A stretch of 14,954 nucleotides of DNA from 630D-37 sp037447295 (GTDB lineage Bacteria; Chloroflexota; Anaerolineae; Anaerolineales; Villigracilaceae). The DNA lies in NCBI GenBank assembly GCA_037447295.1, contig JBBIGZ010000072.1:1-14954 (forward strand), given 5' to 3'. The position numbers and the translations under genes are program-made. The notes below the pieces were generated by a model. That model was not told where the DNA came from and ran no database searches. It was given only the letters and a program-made list of their open reading frames with translations. The stretch's first letter is position 1. The number at the start of each line of letters is the position of its first letter. Of this stretch, positions 6,780 to 12,277 are shown piece after piece.

Positions 6780-8108
6780 ATGCGTTTGTGGATCTGCGAA
6801 GCGGAAAGATGTTGGGCGCGAGGGCTATGCCTGCCCGAGGGTTGGGAATGGACAAGCGATTCTGAGACGGCGGATGTGATTTTCTATTGCGGGGAGGGCA
6901 TCCCTCCGCCCAATCTGCCCCAGGGGAGCGCAGGGCTGTGGTGGCTGGAGGTCAACGAGGCACCTGCGGGGGTGAGTTGGCAGAGAGTGCTAGAGGCTTT
7001 GGGCTCCGATGGCTTGGTGAAATTTACGCTGCGGATGCGGCGAGGGGACAAAGAGAGAGAACGCGTCCTGGCAGTAAGCGGGCTGCGTAACCGTTCCTTG
7101 CCGAACGCCTGGAAGGTTTATCTGTGGAAACGTCGCCGGGTATTGGAGGTGGCCCTGAAGTGGGTAGCTCAGGATGGGGCCGAAGCTTGGTGGGCACAGG
7201 CGAAGCCCGGGTCCAGCCTGACCCGCAGCGCGGCAGCCAAGCCCAGGCCGGCACTTTGGCTCAATGGGCTGCACCGAGCTCTGGTCACGGCGCCGCGGCG
7301 CCTGTTCTTTTCTTCTCCTCTTCATTGGCAATTGATCCTCGCCCCCTGGCAAGATGGAAAGGTGCTCTGGCAGGAGATGCAGCGCATTGTCCCGCCGGAT
7401 GATCGTTTCTGGGCAGATCCTTGCTTGGTAGAGTGGAAGGGGGAGCGGCTGGTTTTTGTGGAAGAAAAGGTATACGCACAGGGGAAAGGACGAATTGCTT
7501 TGCTACGCTTGGACGCGATGGGAAAGACAATCGAACACACGGTGGTGTTGGAGCAACCCTTTCACCTTTCGTATCCGTTGGTATTTGAGGCCGAGGGGGA
7601 ATGGTGGATGGTGCCGGAAAGCGCACAGGCTGGGAGGGTGGATTTGTATCGGGCGCTGGATTTCCCCTACCGTTGGGTTCGAGAACAAACTTTGCTGGAG
7701 GGAAATTTTGTGGATGCGACCCCGGTGCAATTCAACGGGTGCTGGTGGTTATTCTGTGCGGCGCGCGATGGAAGCGGGGCGGCGCTGGAGGAATTGTGGC
7801 TATTTTCGGCAGAGCAGCTGAACGGACCTTGGCGGCCTCATCGGGCCAATCCGCTTTGGATGGATATCCGTCAGGCACGGCCGGCAGGTCGACTTTTCTG
7901 CTTGAACGGGGAATGGATCCGCCCGGCTCAGGATAGCGCTATGCGATATGGGCATGCGGTGCGTCTGCAGAGGGTGTTGGAATGGACGGAGAAGGTTTAT
8001 CGCGAGGAGACACGGGAGGTGTTGCTTCCTGTGCCGCCTTTTCAGGCTATGCATACGTTTTCGGTAGCCGGAGGGTGGGTGATGTTGGATGGATGGGCGC
8101 GTAGTTGA
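6780..8108 (+). CDS. GINT1-like five-bladed beta-propeller protein with a degenerate formyltransferase-like N-terminus
   Basis: The C-terminal half (about 190-440) matches, from my knowledge of the family, the propeller domain of glucosamine inositolphosphorylceramide transferase 1-like proteins, which resemble GH43-type folds. Recognisable blocks are FWADPCLVEW (210-219), GKGRIALL, PFHLSYPLVF (from 260), VPESAQAGRVDLYRA (278-292), FVDATPVQFNG, ARPAGRLF, RPAQDSAMRYGHAV (from 381) and a final HTF...GGWVMLDG. The first 150 residues resemble the formyltransferase-like head of the longer bacterial homologues (GLWWLEVNEAPAGVSWQRVL) but are short, and I see no intact formyltransferase active site. 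No signal peptide is evident. A glycan or lipid-sugar transferase or hydrolase role is plausible but unproven. The ATG is four bases after truB with no Shine-Dalgarno site, so translation is probably coupled. Confidence 0.72.
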   Translation: MRLWICEAERCWARGLCLPEGWEWTSDSETADVIFYCGEGIPPPNLPQGSAGLWWLEVNEAPAGVSWQRVLEALGSDGLVKFTLRMRRGDKERERVLAVSGLRNRSLPNAWKVYLWKRRRVLEVALKWVAQDGAEAWWAQAKPGSSLTRSAAAKPRPALWLNGLHRALVTAPRRLFFSSPLHWQLILAPWQDGKVLWQEMQRIVPPDDRFWADPCLVEWKGERLVFVEEKVYAQGKGRIALLRLDAMGKTIEHTVVLEQPFHLSYPLVFEAEGEWWMVPESAQAGRVDLYRALDFPYRWVREQTLLEGNFVDATPVQFNGCWWLFCAARDGSGAALEELWLFSAEQLNGPWRPHRANPLWMDIRQARPAGRLFCLNGEWIRPAQDSAMRYGHAVRLQRVLEWTEKVYREETREVLLPVPPFQAMHTFSVAGGWVMLDGWARS

Positions 8109-8215
8109 GTGGAGTGGGCACGTATTGGGATGATCGTGTAGCCGCGTAGTTTTGCGATGTGCGGGTTTCCGTTCGGCTGCGATGTTGTCCCCGGAAAAAG
8201 ACTACGTGCAAGAGA

Positions 8216-8250
8216 TAAAAAATCACCCCTGCTGCCAAGCAACAGGGGTG
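8216..8250 (-). terminator. Intrinsic terminator of the cold-shock gene
   Basis: Read on the minus strand, CACCCCTG (8250-8243) pairs with CAGGGGTG (8231-8224); three further inner pairs, one of them G-U, close a CTTGG loop. The stem is followed by A then TTTTTT (8222-8217). It lies about 20 bases after the csp stop codon. On the plus strand there is no T-run after the stem, so it does not serve the propeller-protein gene. Confidence 0.85.
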
Positions 8251-8270
8251 GTAAACAGGCAAATGGACGT

Positions 8271-8480
8271 CTAGAGAACGACCACGCGTGCGGCCTGGGG
8301 GCCTTTGGCACCCTGCTCGACGCTGAATTCCACGCGTTGACCTTCTTCCAGCTTGCGGAAGCCATCGCTTTGGATGGCCGAGTAGTGGACAAAAACGTCC
8401 GGGCCGTTATCACGGGCGATGAACCCATAGCCTTTCTCGGCATTGAACCATTTGACCGTTCCGACGATACGAGTAGACAT
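8271..8480 (-). CDS. csp: Cold-shock domain protein (CspA family)
   Basis: A 69-residue single-domain OB-fold RNA/ssDNA chaperone. RNP1 is KGYGFI (16-21) and RNP2 is VFVHY (29-33); the start MSTRIVGTVKWFNAEKGYGF and the end PQAARVVVL are standard. The frame stays open upstream, but the ATG at 8480 is preceded by AAGGAG (8495-8490) nine bases away and yields the canonical N-terminus. The gene has a consensus promoter at 8611-8639, a leader of about 124 bases containing a terminator-shaped hairpin, and its own downstream terminator, so it is a single-gene unit. CspA-family proteins melt RNA hairpins and can act as antiterminators, which makes the leader architecture relevant to autoregulation. 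Confidence 0.96.
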   Translation of the reverse strand: MSTRIVGTVKWFNAEKGYGFIARDNGPDVFVHYSAIQSDGFRKLEEGQRVEFSVEQGAKGPQAARVVVL

Positions 8481-8524
8481 TATTTTTTTCTCCTTGCATA
8501 GAAATTGATTTTGATGGAGCACGT

Positions 8525-8589
8525 ACCTCGGACGGCACAAAAAAGAATCCCGTGCCTTGCCGGGATTCTGTGTTCCTAGACCTCGGACG
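8525..8589 (-). repeat. 10-bp direct repeat flanking the csp leader hairpin
   Basis: On the minus strand CGTCCGAGGT occurs at 8589-8580, near the 5' end of the predicted leader, and again at 8534-8525, just after the terminator-like T-run. The copies are 55 bases apart and bracket the hairpin at 8544-8569. The role is unknown; paired protein or RNA contact sites would fit. Confidence 0.7.
8539..8569 (-). terminator. Terminator-like hairpin within the csp 5' leader (candidate attenuator)
   Basis: On the minus strand AGAATCCCG (8569-8561) and CGGGATTCT (8552-8544) form a perfect 9-bp stem with the 8-base loop GCAAGGCA. The T-run that begins with the last base of the stem gives TTTTTT (8544-8539). 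It lies between the csp promoter and the csp Shine-Dalgarno site, about 35 bases into the transcript. No other minus-strand gene lies upstream that it could terminate. The loop GGCA can also pair with TGCC just after the T-run, a possible pseudoknot or alternative fold. Confidence 0.75.
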
Positions 8590-8610
8590 TACTGGCATCT
8601 TGCGAAGTGA

Positions 8611-8639
8611 ATAATAAAACAAAAGAGAATTCTTGTCAA
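8611..8639 (-). promoter_or_regulatory. Consensus sigma70 promoter of the cold-shock gene
   Basis: On the minus strand TTGACA (8639-8634) and TATTAT (8616-8611) are separated by exactly 17 bases. The start point should be near 8604. This is the best promoter match in the window. Confidence 0.88.
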
Positions 8640-8790
8640 GGTTTTTGCAGAAACTGGGCAGAGCTTTTTCAAAGATCGAATAAAACTCAGAGAGGGAATT
8701 GGTTTTCCCATCAGGGGCTATGTTCAGGCAGAGAAAATTCTCTTCAGATGCCTTTTGCGAAAACTAAACAGTAGGACATTTAGTCGGAGG
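8640..8790. other. Non-coding stretch between the divergent csp and GGDEF genes
   Basis: Together with the csp leader and the GGDEF upstream region (8481-8890) this makes about 410 bases without a convincing gene. It is AT-rich relative to its surroundings. It contains a small hairpin (GGGAA 8694-8698, TTCCC 8705-8709) and a near-palindrome AGAGAAAATTCTCT at 8730-8743. I see no tRNA, riboswitch core or small open reading frame that I would defend. Confidence 0.5.
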
Positions 8791-8894
8791 TCATTGGGTC
8801 AAACAACGATATTACTATACAAAAAGCAGGCAATAAGATGGTATAAGTAAGGTATCTCTATTACATTTGATGTGAAAAGGTTTTGACCCAATGA
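8791..8894. repeat. 13-bp inverted repeat whose right arm contains the GGDEF-gene start codon
   Basis: TCATTGGGTCAAA at 8791-8803 and TTTGACCCAATGA at 8882-8894 are exact reverse complements, separated by 78 bases. The right arm includes the ATG (8891-8893). If transcription starts upstream of 8791 the mRNA could fold to hide the start codon; if it starts downstream, the two arms could be a pair of DNA operator sites. Confidence 0.85.
8839..8847 (+). promoter_or_regulatory. Candidate extended -10 promoter for the GGDEF gene
   Basis: TGGTATAAG at 8839-8847 resembles an extended -10; transcription would begin near 8854, leaving about 37 bases of leader. An alternative pair, TTGGGT (8794-8799) and TATACA (8816-8821) with a 16-base spacer, overlaps the left arm of the inverted repeat. 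Neither is strong, and the choice decides how the inverted repeat would act. Confidence 0.35.
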
Positions 8895-10096
8895 ATGAAT
8901 GGATAGTATTTGTTCAATCGTTGAATCAAGAATTGGACAAAGGTTTTCTTTCCCCAGAAATTTGTACTCAGCTCATCCAACAGTTGAATGACAGGATTGA
9001 GAGCCTGCAAGGAGAAGATTCGGATGAGAGAAAGTTTGAAATCCACCAAGCACGTATCTACCAAGAGCTACTTCGCCTGATCCGTCAGCAGGCTGAGGAG
9101 TTGCAAATTCTGCACGAGATCAGCCTGAACCTGACATCCAGCCTGGATCTGCAAACAGTGTTGGAAAAAATAGCCGCCGAAGCCATGCGTCTGGTAAAAC
9201 ATGCCAGCACTGTGAACATTTTTCTTTTCCAGAAACACCGCTTATATTTCGGAGCGGCGCGCGATCGGGATGGCATTCGAAGCCAACCTTTTGCTCCTCC
9301 GCGTCCAAATGGTCTAAGCTACACGGTCGCACATAGTGGGAATGTAATCATCGCCGAAGACATGCGAAACCATCCTCTATTCCGCAATGCTCATCCATCC
9401 TGGGATGGCTCGATCATTGGCATTCCCCTCAAAGCAGAGCAACGGGTAATAGGGGTTATGAACCTTTCACGCTCGGTGAAAGGTCCTTTTCCACCCGGGG
9501 AAGTGAATTTGCTATGGCTGCTGGCCAATCAGGCAGCTCTAGCCATCCAGAATGCTTTGTGGCATCAGATGGTCAGTCAACAGGCCTATACCGATGCATT
9601 AACCGGGCTACCCAACCGACGAGCGTTGGACGAATACCTGGAGAGGGAATTGGTGCTGGCCCGCCAACAAGGAACGCCATTGTGCGTGATCATGATGGAT
9701 TTGGATGGGTTCAAATCCATCAACGATACATATGGCCACGAAATAGGCGATCGGGTGCTTCAGGCAATAACGACACACATACAAAAAGAATTGCGCGCTT
9801 CGGATTTTCTGGCACGGTATGGCGGCGACGAGCTGACTCTAGTGCTCCCAAAGACAACACTTCTAGATTCACAGAAAGTCACTGAGAAAATCCGCCTTGC
9901 GATACAAGAATTCTATTATTCGCTGGATAACGGGGCGTGTATTAAGCTGAGCGTTTCAGGAGGTATTGCTGCCTATCCCATTCATGCACTGAACGCCTCC
10001 GGTTTGCTACGCGCGGCTGATTATGCCCTGTATCGAGCCAAAAAGTACTATCGAGGGGAGTTCTTAGTAACCCGGCCAACGATACCGATGAAATAA
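8891..10096 (+). CDS. GAF-domain diguanylate cyclase (GGDEF, GGDEL variant)
   Basis: 401 residues and no membrane segment, so a cytoplasmic sensor. After a helical N-terminus (1-75) comes a GAF domain at about 80-222 (LQILHEISLNLTSSLDLQTV leads in; IIGIPLKAEQRVIGVMNLS is the core). The GGDEF domain spans about 230-390: DALTGLPNRR (235-244), the metal aspartate D270 in MMDLDGFKSIND, YGHEIGD, and the active-site loop RYGGDEL (309-315). The signature's last residue is Leu rather than Phe; the GGDE residues thought to matter most for catalysis are intact. An inhibitory I-site RASD (302-305) lies five residues before GGDEL, suggesting product feedback by c-di-GMP. There is no EAL or HD-GYP domain. 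A weak Shine-Dalgarno site AAAAGG (8875-8880) precedes the ATG. It is convergent with the Rrf2 gene, six bases away. Confidence 0.93.
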   Translation: MNEWIVFVQSLNQELDKGFLSPEICTQLIQQLNDRIESLQGEDSDERKFEIHQARIYQELLRLIRQQAEELQILHEISLNLTSSLDLQTVLEKIAAEAMRLVKHASTVNIFLFQKHRLYFGAARDRDGIRSQPFAPPRPNGLSYTVAHSGNVIIAEDMRNHPLFRNAHPSWDGSIIGIPLKAEQRVIGVMNLSRSVKGPFPPGEVNLLWLLANQAALAIQNALWHQMVSQQAYTDALTGLPNRRALDEYLERELVLARQQGTPLCVIMMDLDGFKSINDTYGHEIGDRVLQAITTHIQKELRASDFLARYGGDELTLVLPKTTLLDSQKVTEKIRLAIQEFYYSLDNGACIKLSVSGGIAAYPIHALNASGLLRAADYALYRAKKYYRGEFLVTRPTIPMK

Positions 10097-10102
10097 ACGC
10101 TT

Positions 10103-10534
10103 TTAGCCGATGGCGTTGGCAGACTCTGTCTGCTGATCCTGCGCCAGCATCGCAAAATTGACGCTTTTCAATCGCCGTACTAGTTCTACCTGGGCATCGC
10201 ACCATACCGGCTTAATCGGGCAGGTTTCCTCGAATACACAAATTCCCTCACCTGTTACGCACTCGTTGAGTCGGATCGGCCCGTCAATCGCTTCTACAAC
10301 ATCTAGCAACGTGATCTGGGACGGATCGCGCGCCAATATAATCCCACCCCGTGCGCCTCGCGAAGTATGTAACAACCCGGCGATCGAAAGCTGCGAGACG
10401 ATCTTCGCCAGAAACGATGGGGGAATATGCTGGGCATCGGCCACGTCACCGGTGGCAACCCGCTGGCCTTTCCCGGCACGTGCCAAGTAGAGAACAGCTC
10501 GAATAGCATAATCCGCCTGCCTCGTGATTTGCAT
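10103..10534 (-). CDS. Rrf2-family (IscR/NsrR-like) transcriptional regulator, probably Fe-S dependent
   Basis: 143 residues. The start MQITRQADYAIRAVLYLA and the winged-helix segment IPPSFLAKIVSQLSIAGLLHTSRGARGG are the hallmark Rrf2 DNA-binding domain. Three cysteines, C92, C99 and C105 (spacing x6 and x5), occupy the cluster-binding position of IscR/NsrR-type regulators, and C112 is an additional one. A redox, nitric-oxide or iron-sulfur sensing role is inferred; the target genes are not evident, because no isc, suf or hmp genes are nearby. GAGAGGTG lies just two bases before the ATG, which is unusually close, but no better start exists. It has its own promoter candidate at 10575-10603. 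Confidence 0.92.
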   Translation of the reverse strand: MQITRQADYAIRAVLYLARAGKGQRVATGDVADAQHIPPSFLAKIVSQLSIAGLLHTSRGARGGIILARDPSQITLLDVVEAIDGPIRLNECVTGEGICVFEETCPIKPVWCDAQVELVRRLKSVNFAMLAQDQQTESANAIG

Positions 10535-10574
10535 AACACCTCTCTAAATCAGATAAGGATGACCTGTTTATGCT

Positions 10575-10603
10575 ATTTTATAGAGTTTCTTTTCACAAGG
10601 CAA
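10575..10603 (-). promoter_or_regulatory. Promoter of the Rrf2 gene
   Basis: On the minus strand TTGCCT (10603-10598) and TAAAAT (10580-10575, within TATAAAAT) are 17 bases apart. The predicted start is near 10568, giving a leader of about 34 bases. I see no strong dyad that would mark an autoregulatory Rrf2 operator. Confidence 0.6.
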
Positions 10604-10697
10604 GTGATGGAGGTCACCCATTGATTATGATTTTTATGCAGAATTTGTCCACTCTGGAACGATACCGTAACGAGAATAGACCTTAGTCTAAATGTTT

Positions 10698-11330
10698 TCA
10701 CAAGGTGTTTATAACTTCTTGGTGCATCGAGGCGCTTTTCCTACCAAGCCACAAGATCACCTCCACCGCACCCTTCGGGAGCACCTTTTCCTCCCACTCC
10801 AGCGATCGCGCCTTTGGCAAAGGAGGGATGGTATCCTGTCCCGTCGAGCGCCAGAGAGTGTTCACAAGCTTCCAAACCCAGATTGTGGGATCAAAGCGCA
10901 CACCCGGCAAAACGATCACCCTCCCTCCATTCCGCAGCACGCGCTGAATTTCTTCCAGGGTGGAGGGATCGAGGATGTACTCCGTCGGAAATGTGGCAAC
11001 CACGCAGGAAAAACTCTCATCGGCAAAAGGAAGCGCCTGGGCCTTTGCACGCACCAAGCGGGGGGACTTTCCTAGCTTCCTGAGCGCCAGTTTGCCCATT
11101 TGCCGCGAGGTATCCAGACCAAAGGTACAGCATCCTCGCTCCTGCAATGCTTTTTGCAGATGTCCGGGGCCATGACCGAGTTCGAGCACGCGCTCACCCT
11201 CTACATATGGAAGCACACTGAACACCCATTCGCGCCATTTTCCAAAGGAAACCAGCGCAGCCACCAGATCGTAAGCGCCGGCAAAAGGATGGTAGAGCAA
11301 GTAAAAGAAGAGACGCAACAGGCGATGCAT
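10698..11330 (-). CDS. Class I SAM-dependent methyltransferase (Methyltransf_11/UbiE-like)
   Basis: 210 residues from the ATG at 11330. SAM motif I is VLELGHGPGHL and motif II is TFGLDTSRQMG; then RAKAQALPFADESFSCVVATFP and a VLRNGGRVIVLPG strand complete a standard Rossmann methyltransferase. The N-terminus RLFFYLLYHPFAGAYDLVA, hydrophobic and aromatic, is typical of a subgroup I associate with Anaerolineae. The substrate is unknown; a small molecule such as a quinone or lipid precursor is possible but not shown. A GTG at 11336 could also start the protein. No Shine-Dalgarno site is visible, and the intrinsic terminator of the upstream ytxH gene ends just before the start, which leaves expression unexplained. 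Confidence 0.85.
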   Translation of the reverse strand: MHRLLRLFFYLLYHPFAGAYDLVAALVSFGKWREWVFSVLPYVEGERVLELGHGPGHLQKALQERGCCTFGLDTSRQMGKLALRKLGKSPRLVRAKAQALPFADESFSCVVATFPTEYILDPSTLEEIQRVLRNGGRVIVLPGVRFDPTIWVWKLVNTLWRSTGQDTIPPLPKARSLEWEEKVLPKGAVEVILWLGRKSASMHQEVINTL

Positions 11331-11336
11331 AAACAC

Positions 11337-11364
11337 AAAACGGGCTTGCGAAGCGCAAACCCGT
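11337..11364 (-). terminator. Intrinsic terminator between ytxH and the methyltransferase gene
   Basis: On the minus strand ACGGGTTTGCG (11364-11354) pairs with CGCAAGCCCGT (11350-11340) over 11 bp with one G-U pair and the 3-base loop CTT. TTT continues after the stem, then GTGTTT. It lies about 28 bases after the ytxH stop codon, and its T-rich tail reaches the start region of the methyltransferase. Confidence 0.78.
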
Positions 11365-11392
11365 CAGGGAAACCAGTGTTCTTCAGTTACGA

Positions 11393-11785
11393 TCAGGCCG
11401 AGGGGCTTTCGGATGTGCTTTCCTGCCCACCCTTGCGACCGCGTCGCGCGACCTCAAGCACTTTTTCACCGCTTTCGCGAGCTTTGCTAGCCACTTGTTC
11501 TGCGCGGGTACGAGCTTCACGGCTCAATTCTTCGGCGCGGGCACGTGCCTCACGCGTCAGTTCCTCGGCGCGAGCGCGGGCCTCAGCAGCCGCCGCCTCG
11601 GCACGGGCCAGGGCTTCTTCCGCCGTCTCACTGGCGCGATCGCGCAGCTCAATCCCTTTTTCGCGGATCAGGGCGCGCGTTTCCTCACCCGATTGGGGTG
11701 CAAAGAGCAGGGCAACGATGGCACCGGTCAGGCCGCCAACGATGAAGCCTACCAGAAAAGCACCGAATTCATCTCGTTCAGACAT
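11393..11785 (-). CDS. YtxH-domain membrane-anchored coiled-coil protein
   Basis: 130 residues. One membrane segment at about 9-29 ends in the YtxH motif ALLFAPQSGEETR (25-37). The rest is a long, charged Ala/Arg/Glu helix with 11-residue repeats (71-103), as in LEA-like or stress-related proteins, and a Ser-rich end. YtxH proteins are associated with general stress in Firmicutes; the molecular function is not known. The ATG at 11785 is chosen over an earlier in-frame ATG at 11824 because AAAGGAG lies at 11800-11794 with an 8-base spacer, and the earlier start would overlap the preceding gene. It is cotranscribed with the gene at 11805-12209 and followed by a terminator. Confidence 0.85.
   Translation of the reverse strand: MSERDEFGAFLVGFIVGGLTGAIVALLFAPQSGEETRALIREKGIELRDRASETAEEALARAEAAAAEARARAEELTREARARAEELSREARTRAEQVASKARESGEKVLEVARRGRKGGQESTSESPSA
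11477..11575 (-). repeat. Three tandem 33-bp repeats inside ytxH
   Basis: They encode three 11-residue units, ARAEELTREAR, ARAEELSREAR and TRAEQVASKAR (residues 71-103). The first two differ by one residue. An 11-residue period suits a right-handed coiled coil or amphipathic helix. Confidence 0.75.
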
Positions 11786-11804
11786 AGGACATACTCCTTT
11801 CAAA

Positions 11805-12209
11805 CTAATTTCGCTTGATGCCAAGCAATTGTATCACGCGTTGTAGGCCGGCGAGATAGCTATTCAGCTTAATTACCGGCTCCACCACGTTTTCTCCCAA
11901 AAATTCAGCAGTACCGCGCAGATTGTTCACCGTCTCCTGAGTAGCCTGCAAGATTGGGCGCACTTCATTCTGGAGCAGATTGATCAGGATCGCCAACTGG
12001 ATCAGCAAGATGACCAACGCCGCACCGATCACCAGCGATTCGAGAGCCAAAATGATGATAAAAATATCCCGAATGCGCTCGGTGGGAGTAGAAGGCAGGA
12101 GCAAGCCGTAAACGGCCAGACCAAACAGCACCAGCGCAAACAGGATACCGCCGAGAATAGCCAGGCGAACGCGGCGATCTTTGGAAGAGGGGGAAGATGA
12201 CACGCTCAT
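11805..12209 (-). CDS. Small two-helix membrane protein, DUF948-like
   Basis: 134 residues from the ATG at 12209. A polar start (MSVSSSPSSKDRRVR) is followed by hydrophobic segments at about 15-38 and 48-79. Then comes an amphipathic stretch (NEVRPILQATQETVNNLRG...) resembling DUF948-type or apolipoprotein-like helices. I do not recognise a precise family and assign no biochemical function. It is first in a two-gene unit with ytxH; DUF948 and YtxH proteins are often encoded together, which supports the assignment. The ATG is six bases after an extended -10, with no Shine-Dalgarno site, so it is predicted to be leaderless. A longer frame from 12239 would need a start upstream of the promoter and is rejected. 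Confidence 0.75.
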   Translation of the reverse strand: MSVSSSPSSKDRRVRLAILGGILFALVLFGLAVYGLLLPSTPTERIRDIFIIILALESLVIGAALVILLIQLAILINLLQNEVRPILQATQETVNNLRGTAEFLGENVVEPVIKLNSYLAGLQRVIQLLGIKRN

Positions 12210-12215
12210 GAGAAC

Positions 12216-12224
12216 ATTATAACA
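12216..12224 (-). promoter_or_regulatory. Extended -10 promoter for a leaderless mRNA (DUF948-like gene)
   Basis: On the minus strand TGTTATAAT (12224-12216), a perfect TGn-TATAAT, is followed by GTTCTC and then the ATG at 12209. There is no -35 element; that position is occupied by the gltA terminator stem. Transcription should begin at or beside the A of the ATG. Confidence 0.78.
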
Positions 12225-12257
12225 CAAAAGAGCGACCACCTTCCGGCAGTCGCTCTT
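12225..12257 (-). terminator. Intrinsic terminator of gltA
   Basis: On the minus strand AAGAGCGACTGCC (12257-12245) pairs with GGTGGTCGCTCTT (12240-12228) over 13 bp, including two G-U pairs, closed by a GGAA (GNRA-type) tetraloop. The T-run continues as TT then GTG and runs directly into the next gene's TGTTATAAT promoter. It lies about 20 bases after the gltA stop. Confidence 0.85.
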
Positions 12258-12277
12258 GAGATGACTTTGGCTATCGG

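Noticed and set aside
5780..6781. A 333-codon minus-strand frame opposite truB
   Set aside because: It is antisense to a clear truB, with no Shine-Dalgarno site and no recognisable domain.
8481..8711. Upstream extension of the cold-shock protein to 146 residues
   Set aside because: The frame is open, but the extension has no family similarity and would run through the promoter and leader hairpin; AAGGAG supports the ATG at 8480.
8640..8890. A c-di-GMP riboswitch upstream of the GGDEF gene
   Set aside because: I looked for the conserved GEMM-type core and tetraloop-receptor features and did not see them; only the inverted repeat stands out.
10609..10624. A GGAGGTCA-containing sequence near the Rrf2 promoter resembling the GGDEF inverted-repeat arm
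   Set aside because: The match to the repeat arm is imperfect (9 of 11 at best) and could be chance; not enough to propose a shared regulator.
11477..11575. Tandem 33-bp units as a CRISPR-like or mobile repeat
   Set aside because: They are in frame within ytxH, encode an 11-residue coiled-coil repeat, and have no spacers.
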